Assembly: GCF_000208865.1 (NCBI RefSeq)
Contig: NC_018392.1
Coordinates: 2,438,793 to 2,502,792, forward strand
Length of the DNA stretch: 64,000 nt
DNA from: Neospora caninum Liverpool
Lineage: Eukaryota > Apicomplexa > Conoidasida > Eucoccidiorida > Sarcocystidae
Direction of reading: 5' to 3'
Part shown: piece after piece, positions 22,514 through 36,027 of the stretch
How the letters are laid out: each line of letters begins with the position of its first letter
Position numbering within the stretch: the stretch's first letter is position 1
Position numbers and translations under genes: made by a program
The notes under the pieces: model-generated
Told to the model about the DNA's origin: nothing
Databases searched by the model: none
Seen by the model: only the letters and a program-made list of their open reading frames with translations

Positions 22514-23097
22514 CACAGATGTACCCGCTTTTGCAAGTGAAGAGTACCAAGGCCAACGATCGTGGCTGCTGGGCCGCTTTATCAGCTAGTCAGCGTTTTC
22601 TCCACTTTGGGAATTCCTATCTTTCTGAGGGATTGGCACGTGGTCACGAAGGCAAAGTCGGTTCAAAGTCGAAGCAAGGCCGTTAACGGCGAACCCCTTA
22701 GGGAAAAAAGGAAAACGGGATTTCACGGTGGTTCGCCTGGGCTGGTGCTGTGCTTTAGCGAAAGGGGAGCACAACGCTGCCTTCTTCCCCTTTACCTATC
22801 AGTTCTTCATGTATCGGAACCGCAACGGAGGGCAGTTTGCGTGGGGGTCACACTTGCGGAGGTAGCGTTGCCTGACTGCCGTAACCGGACAGAGAGGTAG
22901 AAGTTCTCTCGCGAGAGTCCACTCTCTCTCCCTGAATCTTCTCCCCATTCGTGAGCGTCCGATTTCGGTACCCTTCTGGCGTTCGGAAACTAAAAGCCCT
23001 AGAAAACTGGGCTAGGTTCGCAACGAGTATCCGAGCCAGGAGCTGTGGCTCACGTTCCCCCCGAGCCATCGAGACTCGGAGACTTCTATAAACTGGT

Positions 23098-23119
23098 TGA
23101 CTGCTCGTACGAGCAGTCA
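23098..23119. repeat. 22-bp perfect palindrome
   Basis: The two arms of TGACTGCTCGT meet with no spacer at TAC|GAG-type symmetry; every base from 23098 pairs with its mirror to 23119. It could form a cruciform or be a dimeric protein site. It lies in non-coding DNA. Confidence 0.9.
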
Positions 23120-24196
23120 GAATCACCATTCTTTAAGGATCGGCAAACGATGTTTGTGGTCTTACTCAAGGCAGTGGAAAGGAGCAGGTATGGGGTCGAG
23201 CTGATGGTGTCGAAAGACTACATAATTCTCGATGTTTCTGGTCCGGAGTCATGTAGAGGCGACTCCCCAGCTACACTGAACGAAGACATGCGGCTCTGGA
23301 GTGAGAAAAGGCAGCTTATCACGTCGTAGTGTCCCGTGTAATTCTCCTCAAGCGAGATGGCCCCAGTGGAAGTGTCACCCTCGCGACTATGGGGAAACCC
23401 ATCTCCGTGGAACCGCGGTCAGACATATCGAAACTCTGTCGCAGGAATGCGGAAATAGTAACACACGCCAAAAGAAACTGCATGCATACACATTTGAATG
23501 TAAGGATAAGGATATCGCGTTATTTTTGTTTCGTCACACCGGAAAAAGGTCAGCGATTAGAGGAGGGCGGATTCAACGGTGTGCTCCACCTTTTCATCCG
23601 GACAGTTACTTGTTCGTCGTCGTCTGCGGAACGGCTCTTGAATTCAGCGCAACAGTAGCAATAGACATTTCGAGTCCTCTGTTGCCGAGAATGTTTCTGC
23701 ATTTTTCCGTGTGAGTAGCAAATGCACGTTCGGTATAATGCCACGTTATACGCGCGATACAGTGGTTTCAAATACTTCGAGACTATCACAACGGAGAAAC
23801 GGCAAGTCACCATTTTGTTTGAAGCCACTTTTTGTTTCACGTTAATTGATTGCCATATAACTGCCGGTATTACAGAACAGTTAAGTTACTCCCTCAGGTT
23901 GGACCAGGAAAGAACGTGCTGGCGCCTTTCCCTGAAATGAAGAACGGTCGACTCTAAATTTGGGATAACGGAATATCGGGAAGTGACAGCCTGTCGCTAC
24001 CAAGGAATGTGTGCAAAGGAACAAGCACATCTAGACTTGAATCTCTTCTGTGGAAGATAAACTCGTGAAGAACTGATATAATGCGTGCCTCTTGTCTTCC
24101 TTTCCCCGCACGACTCTTGTTACTTGGACCACTGGTTTCCTGCCCCCCTCCCCAGGGGCTGTAGACACGATCGAATGATGCATATGAATGTCCCAC

Positions 24197-27100
24197 TCAG
24201 GCACCTGTCGCTTCCTTGCTGTCTATTTGTCTGCCTTTTGCTCCTGGTCCTGGCGTCTCTGGACCTTGTACAAACGCAGGCAACCGGACGGGGGGTGGAA
24301 GCGCAGGGACGCGCAGAGAAACGGTCAATTCGTTCTCCGTCCTAACAGAACGCAACCCTTTCCGTGTCGGCCGGCGGTGAAAGGATGCATAGGTGATACC
24401 TGCTGCATTTTCGCCCGAGAATCGAGAGGCAGCGGGGGTGAGTGTAACGCGTTTGACGGACAGCGCCTTCTGGCCAAGAGCACGAAAACTAGGAGAAAGC
24501 GCATCCTCTGTGTCGGTCAAAAGCTCTTTTTTCTGGGATGTCTGAGAGCCAATGCAGGCTTCTTTTCCGGGGTCCGTCTCCGCACTCTCCGCGCTATCTG
24601 GCTCGACCCCGTCCTCGATGATCTTCGTCGTCCACGCCTTTTGGGTCTGCCTCTCACTTTCTCCAAGTTCTTCATCTCTCTCTTCCCGACTCGCCCGCAT
24701 CTCTTGTTCGTCGCGCTCGGGTCTCTTTTCGTTCTCCTCTTCCTGCGACCGCCTGTCGCCTTCTTTCCCATTCCCTCCCTGTGCATCAGTTCCGCCCGCG
24801 TCCGCGTGAACAGAAGACAATGAGAGCGAATACCTCTCCTTGTTCCTCTGTGGCAACGAAGCAAGCCGCCGCCTAGGACCGGAGCGGAATGAGAGCGAAC
24901 TGGATGGAACCGAAGCGCTCGCGCGAGCCCCTTGAAGAGGAAAATTCAAAGACGCGGTACGAGAGCACAAGCCAGAGAAGAAAGAAGAGAGCGGAGGAAA
25001 AGAAAAGCTGGAAGAGAGCGACGACGGCGCGACCGGAGCTAAACACGATCCAACCGCAGACGCCTCTAAGCAAGCTTTCCGTGCACATTTGCGGCATTCT
25101 GAACGGTGGAAAGTTGCTTTCGGACGGCGTGAGAAGACAGCACGGCGTGTCGGGCGTCCTGCCACCTGCCTTCCCTGTTGACGGGAAGAAGACCCAGGAC
25201 GGGAGCAAGATGCGCTTACGAGCGGAGAGGTAACAGAAGCGACAGGCGCATCTGTCTCCTTTTCGTCGTCTCTGTCCTCTCGCTCAGTGTGCTCTCGATC
25301 CTCACCGGCCTTTTCGCTCCACCATTTGCTGCCTTTTTCCCCTTCTGGTTTTCCATTCCCTTCTTGCTTCTGTTCTCCTTCCTCTTCCGCGGCTTCATGC
25401 GAGCCGTGCTGACGCTCCGAGAATCCGTCGTCTTCCGCGACGAAGTCGCTCCGGCCTTCACCGTTGTCTTCTGCCTTCCGGGGTTCTTTTGCCTTGTCTT
25501 CTTTGTCCAGGGTTGCTTCTCGCTCCTCGGTCTGCGTGGCCGCACGCGCTCGAACACTCTGTGTTTCTTCTCTCTTTCGGAGATTTCTGCATTTCTTCTC
25601 CTCTCGCTCGTGCTGGGAGGTGCTCTCGAGGGTCTGTGTCCGACCCTGCGCCGTCTCGCGTCTCTCCGCCATCGGCTTCGCCTTTCTCTCCCCCCATGCC
25701 TTGACCTCCGTCCTCCCTGCCTGCATGTGCTGCTCTTCCCCTGCGTCGTTTTCGCTCCTCTCTTTTTCCTTCATTCCGTCGTCCGCAAAGGGTGTGCTTG
25801 CTTTGTCTCGCCACAACCCTTCCCCAGGTCGGCCGTCTCGTCTGCTTGAACTTTCTTCGTCTCGCTCTGCCGCTTCCGCTTCCTCCTCCTCTTCTCTCGA
25901 TCGTCTTCCGCCCTCGCTCACGTGGCGGGTTGTCGCTTCTCGAGTCTCGCGACCTCTAGCGGCGTCCCGCCTGCAGAAAGCGGAAAATCCACGAAGAAAC
26001 ATCCGCGTCGAAATTACCGGGAAGTCGTGGAGGCGCGGACGCGCAGCCCCAGCCTCCCGCGCATCTGCAGCTGTCAGGGAAGCGTGAACGAAGAGCGAGG
26101 ATGGGACTTGGACGAAAGGCGAGAAGAACCGCTGGCTGTCCGAGCAACTAGACGTTCCCCTCTCGTCGCCAGGCTGGTCTTCGCAAGAGGACGAAGCGTT
26201 GCTATCGCGGAAACGTGGAGGGTCTGAGGCCGAAGAAGAGACGGCAGAAGCAGAAGAAGAGGAGGGAAAGTCGAGGAGAATGGAAGAACAGCGACAGGTC
26301 CATGGCACCCCGTGAGCATGGAGAGAAGTCCGAGGGAGAGAAGGGTGGCTGGGCAAAAGGGGGCTCGAGGCGGAGGCAATCGCAGAGACTCTGGCGACAG
26401 CTGTCGATATTTCGACGAGCAAGTGAAGGATCCAGAGAGCGCGGAGAGAGTCTCGAACTTCTCCACTCCGTCTGACTTGGTACTGGCTCTCACAGAGCGC
26501 GAGATACAGCCCAGCGAGGCGTACGAGAAGCGTCTGCGACCTGCGGCGGTCGAGCTGAAAAGGGGGCTCTTTGTTCGTAGCCTCCGCCGCCCCGTCCTTC
26601 ATCTCTCCCACCATCGTCGCCTTCTGCGAGAGTGTCGTCTCGTGGGATGCCTCGACGCGCCGCCCTTCCCTTGACGAGTCCCCGACACGCGCTGCGCCTG
26701 TGTCGCACCTCGTCCTCTCGCCGTCGCCTGCGTCTCCACTTTCTTGCTGTCCCTTCTCGCTTCGCCGGCACACACTGTGTCCAGGCGAGGCGAGCAGGCG
26801 CGACAGACCTCGCTCGAAGGCTCCGAGCGATATGTGCTTCCGCAGCGGCGAGCTCGGCACTCTCTCCTGTTCGTCTTTTGTTCGGGTCTTTCCGTTCCGG
26901 GGGGCTGGCTCCAAGAAGACTGCAATGTCCTTTTCGGAGAGGCCGAGCTCTCGCAGCCGACTGAAAAGTTGATGCACGGACGCACGCCCCGCCACAAGTG
27001 CTCGATCACGCAGTGCCTTGGTTCGTTGAACCAAATCGCGGCAAAACGCGCGCCGGTCTTCTTCTGTGTCTGTGCCCTGGCCGTCTTGACCATTTTTGTC

Positions 27101-30100
27101 GCGCAGGCGTCCGCCCTCGCTGGCTTCGAGCTCGAGAAAGGCGCAGCTGGAGTGCCCGGGAAACGGGGCGGAAACGGAAGAAGGGAAGAAGGCGGAAGCG
27201 GAGACGGCAGGGAAGGTCGGCGGAGAAGACGCTGAGCAAGGGCGAAAAGGGAAGGAAGGGGAAACGGAAGAGACCAGCTCGGGGTGCAAAGCCTGCAAAG
27301 CCCACAGCTGCGCCAGTTGACGCCCCGCCTCGATGTAGGCATGCAGCAAGGGAATAAAGATGGCGCCTGAACTGACAGACAATGCCCCAGAGGAAGACGC
27401 AGACGGCGCGTGAGAAGACGCAGCAACGCGAGAGGCACAGAAAAAAGATCGACTCGAGGCGTTGCCAGCAGAGAAGGAAGACGATGTAGGGAACGAGGTG
27501 CGGGAGGGCTCGAGTTCCGCCGGATGAAAAGCGGTTCGGCCTGCTCCGCCTGCCGACGCTGCCGGCTCTTGGACGCCCTCGTCGCTTCCTTTCGCACTTT
27601 CCCTCGTAGGTTCGTCTCGCCCACAGGAAAAACCGTGGGGGCAAAGCGTCGCCGCGTCCTTCGCGTCCCCACGAAACGCGACAGAGAGCGCCGCCCGGCC
27701 GCACGTGCTGCCCGAGAAACGAGGACTCGAAGTTTCTGCTGGCTGCTCGTCAGCCTCGGAGCGCCGTCGCGCCTCCGCTGTCGGCGAGGGTGCCGCTGTC
27801 GAGACACCTGAGAGCGGACGGGACGATGCCGATTCTGCGCACAGCGAGAAGGGTGCCGAGTCAGGCTTTTCAAACGGCACCCGTTTGAGACTCGGCGACT
27901 GCAGGACGTGGGCATTCTTTTCAGGTTCGCGCGGGCTCTCAAGGAGGCTCACGAGAAGTCTCCAAAGAACGGGAACCGAAGACGAAGCAAAAGGCAAAGA
28001 AGAGAAAGAAGAGCGCGGGGCGGCTTGCGAGGACGCAGCAGGGAAGAAACGCGCTGAGAGGCTGGTGAGCCGGTCAAGAAGAACTGCGGCTTCCAGTCGA
28101 GCAAAGCCGAAGCTCGCAAGGCGCACACAGACGAGGCTGGCCGGAGAGGAAACAGAGAGGCCGCGGGAGACGCAGAGGGGCGGGATAGAGAGCACACAGG
28201 AGGAGACGCGAAAAAGGAAATCATGACTCCAGCTGAAACGCGGAAACGCGGAAACGGTGCAGAGTGCGAGAAGCCGAGTGAAGCGAAGAGGCGTCTCGAA
28301 CGACGCAGCAGAAAAGATACGGGGAGAAGACGAACCCACGTCCAAACGCCCTGCCGCAAGATCCGCGCTAACTCTCTGGTAAGGCCGGCATCGGGCGCTT
28401 GGTATTTGGCACTCTGAAGCGGCGAAAAAATGAGGAGCTACGGACAGCCTGGACAAAGGGAAAGCTGAAGGCGGCGGAGACAGGAAGGTGCCAGAGACCC
28501 TAGGAAAGACGCAGGCAAGCAGCAGGTTAAGGCGAAACAGGCTTGCCACCCAGTGACTGTCCAAAGTGGAGTCACAGATTAAAGAGACGGGGCGTGACGC
28601 CGCCGCTGACTTACTTACAGTGGACGAAGGAATCGTCTACTTCGGGACGGAGATGCTCTTTGGAGCGCCCTCCTGTTTTCCGTCTCACCAAGGATTTGCA
28701 CTTGGACCCTCCAGGAGGTCTTGCTTCCTGTTCTAACATGAATCGCGTCGCAGATGGTCCCCACTCGATTCCTTCATGCTCAATCCCTTCCTGTACTTCT
28801 GCGTCTGCTTTCTTCTCGGCTTGTACGTCTTCTCCGTTCCCTTCTTCCTCTTTCTTCATCGCCTGCCTGCCGCAGCCTGCTTCGTTCCTGTTTTCCTCGC
28901 CTCTCCGCTCCGCGCTGGCACCTCCTGTTTCGCGTTCCCGTCTCTGTTTGTCGTTTCCTCCCTCGCTCTCGCTCTCGCTCGGCGGCTGTTCACCAAAGCT
29001 CTGCCAGCAGACAGGCCACACGTCGTTCCCTCTCAGAGAGTCTCGCAGGAGCCGCCGATGAATAGTTTCAAGCAAAGTGCGTCGATCGTCGTCGGTGTCG
29101 CTTTTCGGCGATTCTCCTTGTTCCTGGGCCGCGCGTCTGCTCGCGGGCAACCCGTCCGCTTCTCCGAGCGGCCTCTTCTCTTCCGTCGCATCTCCCTGTT
29201 TCCTTTCCCCACTCCGCAGAACAGGCTCGCTCTCGCTCACGTCGCGTTTGCCTTCGACCGCGAGTCGCCGCCTTGCCCACACTGCCTCCTCGTGGACTCC
29301 AACGGGCGTTTGCCGCTCCTCAGGGTCCACATGTGTCTCCTTTCCCTCTCGCTCCCTCTCGGGTCTGTCGCCCCACCCGGCTCGAATTCCGTCGTAGCTG
29401 CGCTCCAGCAGACCGAAGTGCGTGCCGACTTCGGTTCGCCGTCCTTCCGCCCGGTCGCCTGCTCCTTGCCTCTTCGAAGCTGTGCTGCACAGCCAGTCTG
29501 TTCCTTCTCGCTTCCTTCCCTGAAGCAAGGGGTCTGCGCTTTCCGACTCCGCTCCCTCGCTTGCTGTTGCCAGGCGCCTGCCTTCACTTGAAACGCCGCT
29601 CCAGTTACCAGAGGCGAACGCAGGCTGCGTCTCTGTGCTGACGGCCAGCAGAGCTGCCAGCTTCTCTAAGGCCTCCTTCGGCCCCGCGTAGAGAGCGACG
29701 CGGCAGCGCGCAAGGTCGTGGTCGCCTGCGAAATCTCGCAGGAGCTCGTCTCCCTGGTCGAGGAGAAAGAAGTCGATTCCGCGCGTCAACGCCGGCGCCG
29801 CAGGTTGGCGAAAAACCGTCGATGCGCGTGCCGACTCGCCTGTGCCCCTGTTTGTCAGAGCCGTTTCCGCGCGAGGCCATTCCGTCCTGCTGGTCGAGGG
29901 AACAAAAAGGCAACTACGGGGAGAAGACGCGCCAGGGGAAACAGAGAACACCCTGTCAATTGCGCCCGCCACATCACATGTGAGAAAGCCGAGGCACTCC
30001 GTCTCTGCTGCTCCTGCGCTCGCCGGGGTGCCTGGACACCTGGCAGTCTCGCGGGTGTCTGTACAGCTCCCACTGTCTAGATCGTCTGCACAGCTCGTCG

Positions 30101-33100
30101 CCCAGAACTCGATAACGACTGCCTTTCTGCGGCATGTCCAGAGGGCGGCCGGTGGGCGCTCTGGAGAGAGTGCCTCGTCTGGTTGCGCGTCCGAAGCAAG
30201 CATCGAGGCGTCGAAGCCGGGGTTCCGCTCCGAGAGGCTTGGAGGACCCGAGCTGCCGCGTGCAGCAGGGGCCGCGGGTGTGACTCGGGTGCCGTCCGCC
30301 ACAAGTGCGGAGGCGGCGGAGCCTCTGCAGCGTTGATTGGTTCGACGCGAAGGCCAGAAGAAGGGAAGCTCTGAAAGCGCAGTAAAGTGAAAACTCCCGT
30401 CACTGCGTCCTTCCTGGCGACTTCCACTGTTCCGGCCGTTCGGCGTGGAAGCCTGCGACCTAGCAGATAACAAAGACAAGTGTGAGCGAGGCGCCAGGTG
30501 CGTCGTTCTGCTGCCGCCTGCTTCGTCACCTACGGTCGCGTTTCGCTTCCCATTCAGTTCTTCTTCTCGCCTCGCAACAGGAAAGACGCGCAGCAGCCGG
30601 GACCGTTCTGACTGTTCTTGTCCCAACTTGCATGCGCAGAACAGATCCCGAGGTGAGGAGTCCAATGCCCCGCTGCTGGCGGTGAGTCTTCTTCTTAAAC
30701 TGTCCAACACAGAGAATTCGCCGACATGCACGAGGAGATGGAGAGGACGCAAGAAGGCCTGTCTCGCCCTCGGAGACAGCGGCGGCTGAGCCACCCCTGC
30801 TGCGTCTCGCGAGGACGAGGAAGACACCGAACAGGAAGGAGAAGAACACGAGCGAGCGGAAGAGGGGGACGAAGACGCGCTGGAGTCGCCCTCGAGATGT
30901 GGAACTGCATGTGGCATCGGAGGGACTGAGGGGAGTAAAGGCCCCCCACGATCATCGCCTTCTCCGCTCGCGTCTCGCATGCTCTTCCGGACATCTCTCA
31001 ATGTCGCTGCTTGCGCTCGAACTTGTGCTCGCTTCCCTCCATTCGATTCGGTCGCGTCCTCACGCCCAGTCTCCTTTTGCGCCCCCACCGTCCCTGCCTG
31101 GCCGTGTTTCTCGTCGACTCGCTCGCCATCATCTTCCTCTTCGCTGCGACTCCACTGAGCGCATGCTGGGCACATTCGGCCGCAGTTGCCTCGAAACGGA
31201 AAACGCGATCTGTCACCGTCTACCTCTTCGCCCTCTTTGCGTCTCAGAGCCTGAGCTCGGCACTCGCGAGGGAGAGGCTCGTTTCGTCCTGCGGCTCCGC
31301 CTGTGCACGCGATGGAAATGTGAAGCGTGGCGACCGGGAGTTTCGGTCTTCTCTCCTGTGCAGCGCGTTTCCCGCCCACCTCCACTTGTCGCCCCCTCGC
31401 TCTCAGCTTCACCTCAGGCCTTCGTGGGCCATCCGCGTTCTCCAGCTCCTCTTCCCTTGCTGCTTTCTCTCCACCTGATGCGCGGCTCGCCTCACCCGGC
31501 CAGGCTCTGATGCTGGCCCTGCCTGGACGCACACCGCTGGCAGGCGGCGGGAGCTCGAGGCAAGAGGGCGCATGGAGCTGGACGGCCAGAGACAGGTGTG
31601 GGGTGTCTCCGTTCCGTCCGAAATGGGTCAACAAGGCTCCACTCCACGTTTCGAGCGTCCCGACTGCGAGAACCGAGACCGTTGGATCTGCAGGAAAGGA
31701 ATGCGTCCAGCCCCACAGCGCGAGTCGGTCGTGGTCTTTCGCGGTCTGTGTTTGTCTCTCGAGACGGCCGTCTGCCGCCGCTTGCCGAGAGCCCAGCAGG
31801 GCTCGCGAGTTCCCGGTGGCCCTCGCTCTCTGGAACCCTCCCGCTCTCCCCTCGCGCACGCACTCCGCAGTTGCGCTGTGGACAGCCTGCGCGGCCGCAG
31901 TTCGCGGCTCAGTCGACGCACAAAGGAGGAAGCGAATCGGCTGACGCAGAAGTACCGAGGCCGCCTCGGCTTCGGACAGGAGGGCCGGGGCAGCGGAAGA
32001 AGAGCCGGGATTGCGCCGTGAAACGCGGAGCACAGCACGAGCGAGAGCCGGGGACGGTGGCCCGAGACGGAGAGCGTGGCAGCTTGCGCAGTCAAAGAGG
32101 AAACGCCTGCTTTCTCTCTTCACACAGTGCGCCGTGACGAGGTCTTCTTCGACGAGAGGCTCCCCTTCTTCCTCGCCTCGACCCCTCGCGGCCAGGCGAC
32201 GCAGGCCGTCAGGGTCCACGACTCTTCCTGTCTCTCTCCCGGCTGTCGACAGGACACCGACAACCGACACAGGCACACTGCAGCACAGAAACAGACGCGC
32301 AGCCGGTCCCAGAGGGAAGGGACTGAGCCGCGAAGCCACGGTGACATGCGAGAGATGCAGATGAAGGTGCGGAGTGTCGAGCGGTGGCGGGGCGGCGGGA
32401 AGCAGGAAGGTATGCCAGGAGGTTTCTCTTTGCGGAGGGAAGCGCCTCGCCGTCGCCGAATGCGTGCGAGAAAAAGACGAAGAAAACAAAGGCGAAAAAG
32501 GAAAACGTGGTCTCCGTCTGTCGCAGGCAAACAGATTCCGCCACCCGATACGGCTAAGATGCTTGCTCTCTCCTACTGCGTCTGCTGCCGTGGAACGGCG
32601 AGGCACATGAACACAGCCTTCCTGGAGGTTGAGGCAGCACGCGCCCGAGCGTCCGTTGGGGATTCGAACGTCCCCGTCAGAATCAGACGACGTCCTTTCT
32701 GTTCCACCGTGTCCACGCGTCTCCGTGTCTTGACACCTCGAACTGAGCAGAGAAGGAAACGACACAGATGAAGATCCGTCTCCGGCCATCGAGTCCAGCG
32801 CGTGGCGCGCCCGGCTTCTCATGCCGCGCTTGCCTCTACTCTGAGACAAGCTAGGTCCTCTTTGCTTTCGTGATAAGGGCGGAACCAGGCAAGTTGCATG
32901 CTGCGGCCTCTGGCGAGCTCGCACACGCGAGGGGCTCGCCGGCACACTGACGACGTCGCGAACGGGCGATGCTGCGCTGTGTCCATCGGATATCCTGTCG
33001 TCGCGCCTTGGGAAACCGTCTGCGGTCGAGATCGCTCGTTTCTTGAGCGAGAATCGGTTTTTTGCTGGGCACTGGAACAGGGGATCTGCTGCACACAGTC

Positions 33101-35192
33101 GAAGCCAGGAATCGAGGAACGAGGACTGAGGAAACGGTCCTGGCCTTTCGCCTCCGTTGCCCAGTCGCCCTTTTCCGAGTTCGGCGCCTGCTTCTCTCTC
33201 AGTTCTCTGTTCGCCGTCTCCCGCTTTCTGGGTTCCTGCTTCTCCTGCATAGGTTTCCTGTGCCAAATTTCTGACTTGCATCTTTTCGCGGTGTCCGGTC
33301 TGGGGGGCATCAGATGCGAATTGTGTTGGGTCCTCTCCCGCGCCGCTGTCTGTCTCCTCTTCCGCCTCTTCTCCGCGCTCTGCGAAGCTGTGTGAGGTGT
33401 CCTTCTCTCTCGACTCGGCCAGAAGGCTGTCCGAGACGCGCGGAGAAGCTGCCAGTGTCCTCGCCAGTGCCGCCGCAAAGAGAGCGAGATTGTTCGAGTC
33501 CCGGAGTGTACACAGAGGGTCCGTTTGCCTCACGACGGAAGGATCTCTAGCCTTTGTTGCTGCAGAAGAGCTTTTCGTCGAGACAGCCGTGAGCACAGAG
33601 TTCACTTGCTCGTCATCTCTATAGCCAGCATCCCGCCCGGCGAGTGAAGCCTGGAGAGCGGGAGTTTTTGTGGCCCGCCCTCGTCTGAAGGCGACGTGAA
33701 GGGACTGTCTCTCTTCTGCCGCAGGGAGGCGCCCGAAGACAGCATGTCGAAGATGAGATGAAGAGAGGAATTCCCTTTGCTCGCATCTCTCTTTCTCCGC
33801 CTCAACCTGTCGCTGGTCGCGTGCCCCATCCCATCCCGCCTCGGTCTGTCTTTTATCGTGCTCGGAAGAGGCCGCATCTTCCTTCTCAGGAGTTCTCAGT
33901 GGAGGGAAACCGCAAAATCTTCGCACGATCAGCAGCTCTGACTCCGCGCCGTCACACGCTGCTGCGAGGCCGGGAGACACTGAAGGGCTCGAAGCGGCCA
34001 GAGTCATCGCTTCTTGTTGAAGACGCATCAGACGCGCGAGCTTTGCTTCTTCTTTCCGATCGATTTCCTCTAAGTGGGCCAGCTGCGCTCGGCTGCACTC
34101 GCCACCCTGTAGCAGCGCAGGAGTCACGAAGTCGTCGCCCTCATCGTTCCACGACGCTGTCGACGCAGCGAATGCAGCCTCGCGTGTGGCCTCGGCGTCC
34201 GTGCCTGGCTTTACGGACTGGTCCTGCGTCGAGTCTAAGAAGTCGCTGGGAAGCGAGAAATTCTCAGGCGGGCGAGGAGCCCCGACAGACAATCGTGGCA
34301 TTGTCCCTGGTGCAGCAAGGGAGAAGGCCGAGTGCCTTGGCGTTTCTGATCGCTCGGCTTTCGGATCGCCATCGGAGCCTCGATTCCAGTCTGTCGGTCC
34401 ACCAGTGTCTCTGTTTCCGTTCCAGGAAGTGCCCAAGAGACTGTTCCGGACAAGGAAGAATCTACTGTCCTCTCTCGCGCCGTCACCGCCACGCAACGGC
34501 TGTGGAGCCTGCACTTGCAGAGTCGAGGCAGCATCTAGAGCGGCTTCTCGGCGACCCCGCCCATGCGCTTCTGGGCACCTCTCCCCTCCAGGCGACGGGC
34601 CAGGAGAGCTCAAGCGACGAGTGCAGCGGCCGGGGATCGCGCGAGAAAACTCAGGCAGGCTTGTGCTCGTGGGCTCAATAACATCTGAGCCACTGTACCC
34701 GTTGCTGGGCAGACTGTCGCGATGCCCCATGGCGTCTCGCTCCGTGGGAAAATGCATGCGCGGCATGCCTGGAAGCCTGCAGCCGTCAAGGGCTAAAGCA
34801 GGCGAACGTTCAGAGCTCGGCAGGCCGCAAGGCGTGCCCAGGTCAAGAGGCGACGCAGATGAAAACAGGAGAGAGGAAGAGAAGCTTGGGAAAAGGGGCC
34901 GATTGTCGCCGAGGAAGGAACCCCTCGCTGTGTCGTCTTGCACTTGTCTTTTCCTACCCTCACGGGGACTGTCCCCAAATCCTCGAGTTCCAGGGCCTCT
35001 TTGCCGTCCGTGGTTCGCCGTCGCACGGCCTAGCACGAAGTCGCATGCAAGTCTCTCTGGTTCTTTATCTGGCGCAGCAGACCTTCTCGCGCTGCTGTCA
35101 CCTCTCTCGCCAGGAAACCGGGTGCCGTCCGGAGAAGACAAGAAACGCCTGTTTCCTCCATGGCGTAGACGTGTGGAATACGCCTCCTCCAT
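24197..35192 (-). CDS. Very large hypothetical protein with C2-like segments and long disordered regions
   Basis: Two exons, 35192-28619 and about 28464-24197, roughly 3,600 residues. The start is ATG 35192 (MEEAYSTRLRHGG). Exon 1 ends at a GTAAGT donor with one extra base; the acceptor before 28464 keeps the phase, and the second exon is then open to the TGA at 24197. Several segments look like C2-domain strands: near residue 975 LHLHLSHVTVASRL with FLCCSVPVSVVG; near 1480 LRPLHLLVHVGEFSVLD; near 1695 AVVIEFWATSC followed by CLGFLTCDVAGAI. The second exon begins with hydrophobic blocks (RVSSCVLSIPPLCVSRGL, SLVCVRLASFGFARLEAA) and has a degenerate EF-hand-like stretch (LGLSEKDIAVFLEPAP ... 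ISLGAFERGLSRLL). The rest is charged, R/E/S/G-rich and probably disordered. C2 repeats with this spacing recall centriolar proteins such as C2CD3, but that is only a hypothesis. I do not recognise a close family. Confidence 0.62.
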
Positions 35193-35984
35193 CGAATCTG
35201 CTTTCGCGCGTCGCAAGGAGCATGCGGCGAATCACGAGAAGCGAGACGCCAACTCCAGGAGCAGAGCTACAGACTTTAGGGCGCTGAGTTTGCCTACGTG
35301 TTTTTTTCGAAAGTGCGCGCTCCGCACTGCGTCCCCGAGGAGGCAAATTGGAGAGCGGCAAGAAGGGAGGACTTGCCAGGTTTTGAGCGGAAAGGCGTGG
35401 CCGTCACTGCTCGGATCGACCCAAGAGTCCGGAAACACGGGAAGAACGGCGAACACATGCCGGTGCACGAAAACCAAAACCATCACACTGGGAGTGCTAC
35501 ACCGGCTGACTCAGAGTTGTTGGGAAAGAGGCAAAGAGGCAATCCTCGTGTGCGCCATTGCAACTAAAGCAGACTTGAGATACGTCTCGAGGAGAGCAGG
35601 AGCCGGAAGCAGAGAAGAGGCGCATACGACGGGCGAACGGCTTACGGCGTGCGACAATCCGCAGGAGGAGTCTCTTGCGATTGAAAAGGTCTGTTTAGAG
35701 TCACGCTGTTACATATGAAACACGACGCCGTGGGTCATTCTACACGGCCCAGCCGACAAGGACGCGACAGGCAGGTCATGACAAAGGCAACCGTGGCTGG
35801 TGTGGTAGAGCACTGGATGGTGTCGATGCCTTTCCGGAAAATGAACTCTCGGCTGTGCCGTTCAACGCCTGGGAAACGAATGCAGAGCGACACGATTTAA
35901 CGCGCGAAAGTCGCAGCTGGTCCGGTGAAGCTTGCCGGCCGCAGCAGCTGCAAAAGAAAAGTTGCGAGAGAAGTGATGATGCAC

Positions 35985-36027
35985 GATTCGTTCCTCAAGA
36001 GACACGATTCGTTCCTCAAGGGACACG
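35985..36027. repeat. 21-bp direct repeat, two units
   Basis: The unit gattcgttcctcaagagaca occurs twice in tandem with one base different. It lies in the divergent intergenic region. Confidence 0.85.

Larger units (their letters stand above)
21838..24196. other. Intergenic region, no supported gene
   Basis: It lies between the SPF27 start and the 3' end of the very large minus-strand gene, so it holds the SPF27 promoter and the other gene's 3' region. The only structure I note is a 22-bp perfect palindrome at 23098-23119 and a GCATGCATGC box near 22504-22513. The sequence from 23400 to 24100 is more AT-rich than its neighbours. Confidence 0.5.

Noticed and set aside
23045..23329. Plus-strand frame of 94 codons (LGDFYKLVDCSYEQS)
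   Set aside because: It begins at GTG rather than ATG, crosses the palindrome, and has no splice partner or known match.
32660..32690. GATTCGAAC box reminiscent of a tRNA T-arm on the minus strand
   Set aside because: The stem closes around eight bases rather than seven, no A box or anticodon stem fits at the right distance, and the site lies inside the long open frame of the very large gene.
33758..35718. Plus-strand open frames of 307 and 510 codons
   Set aside because: They lie opposite exon 1 of the very large gene, have no domain, and have the arginine/serine-rich look of reverse frames.
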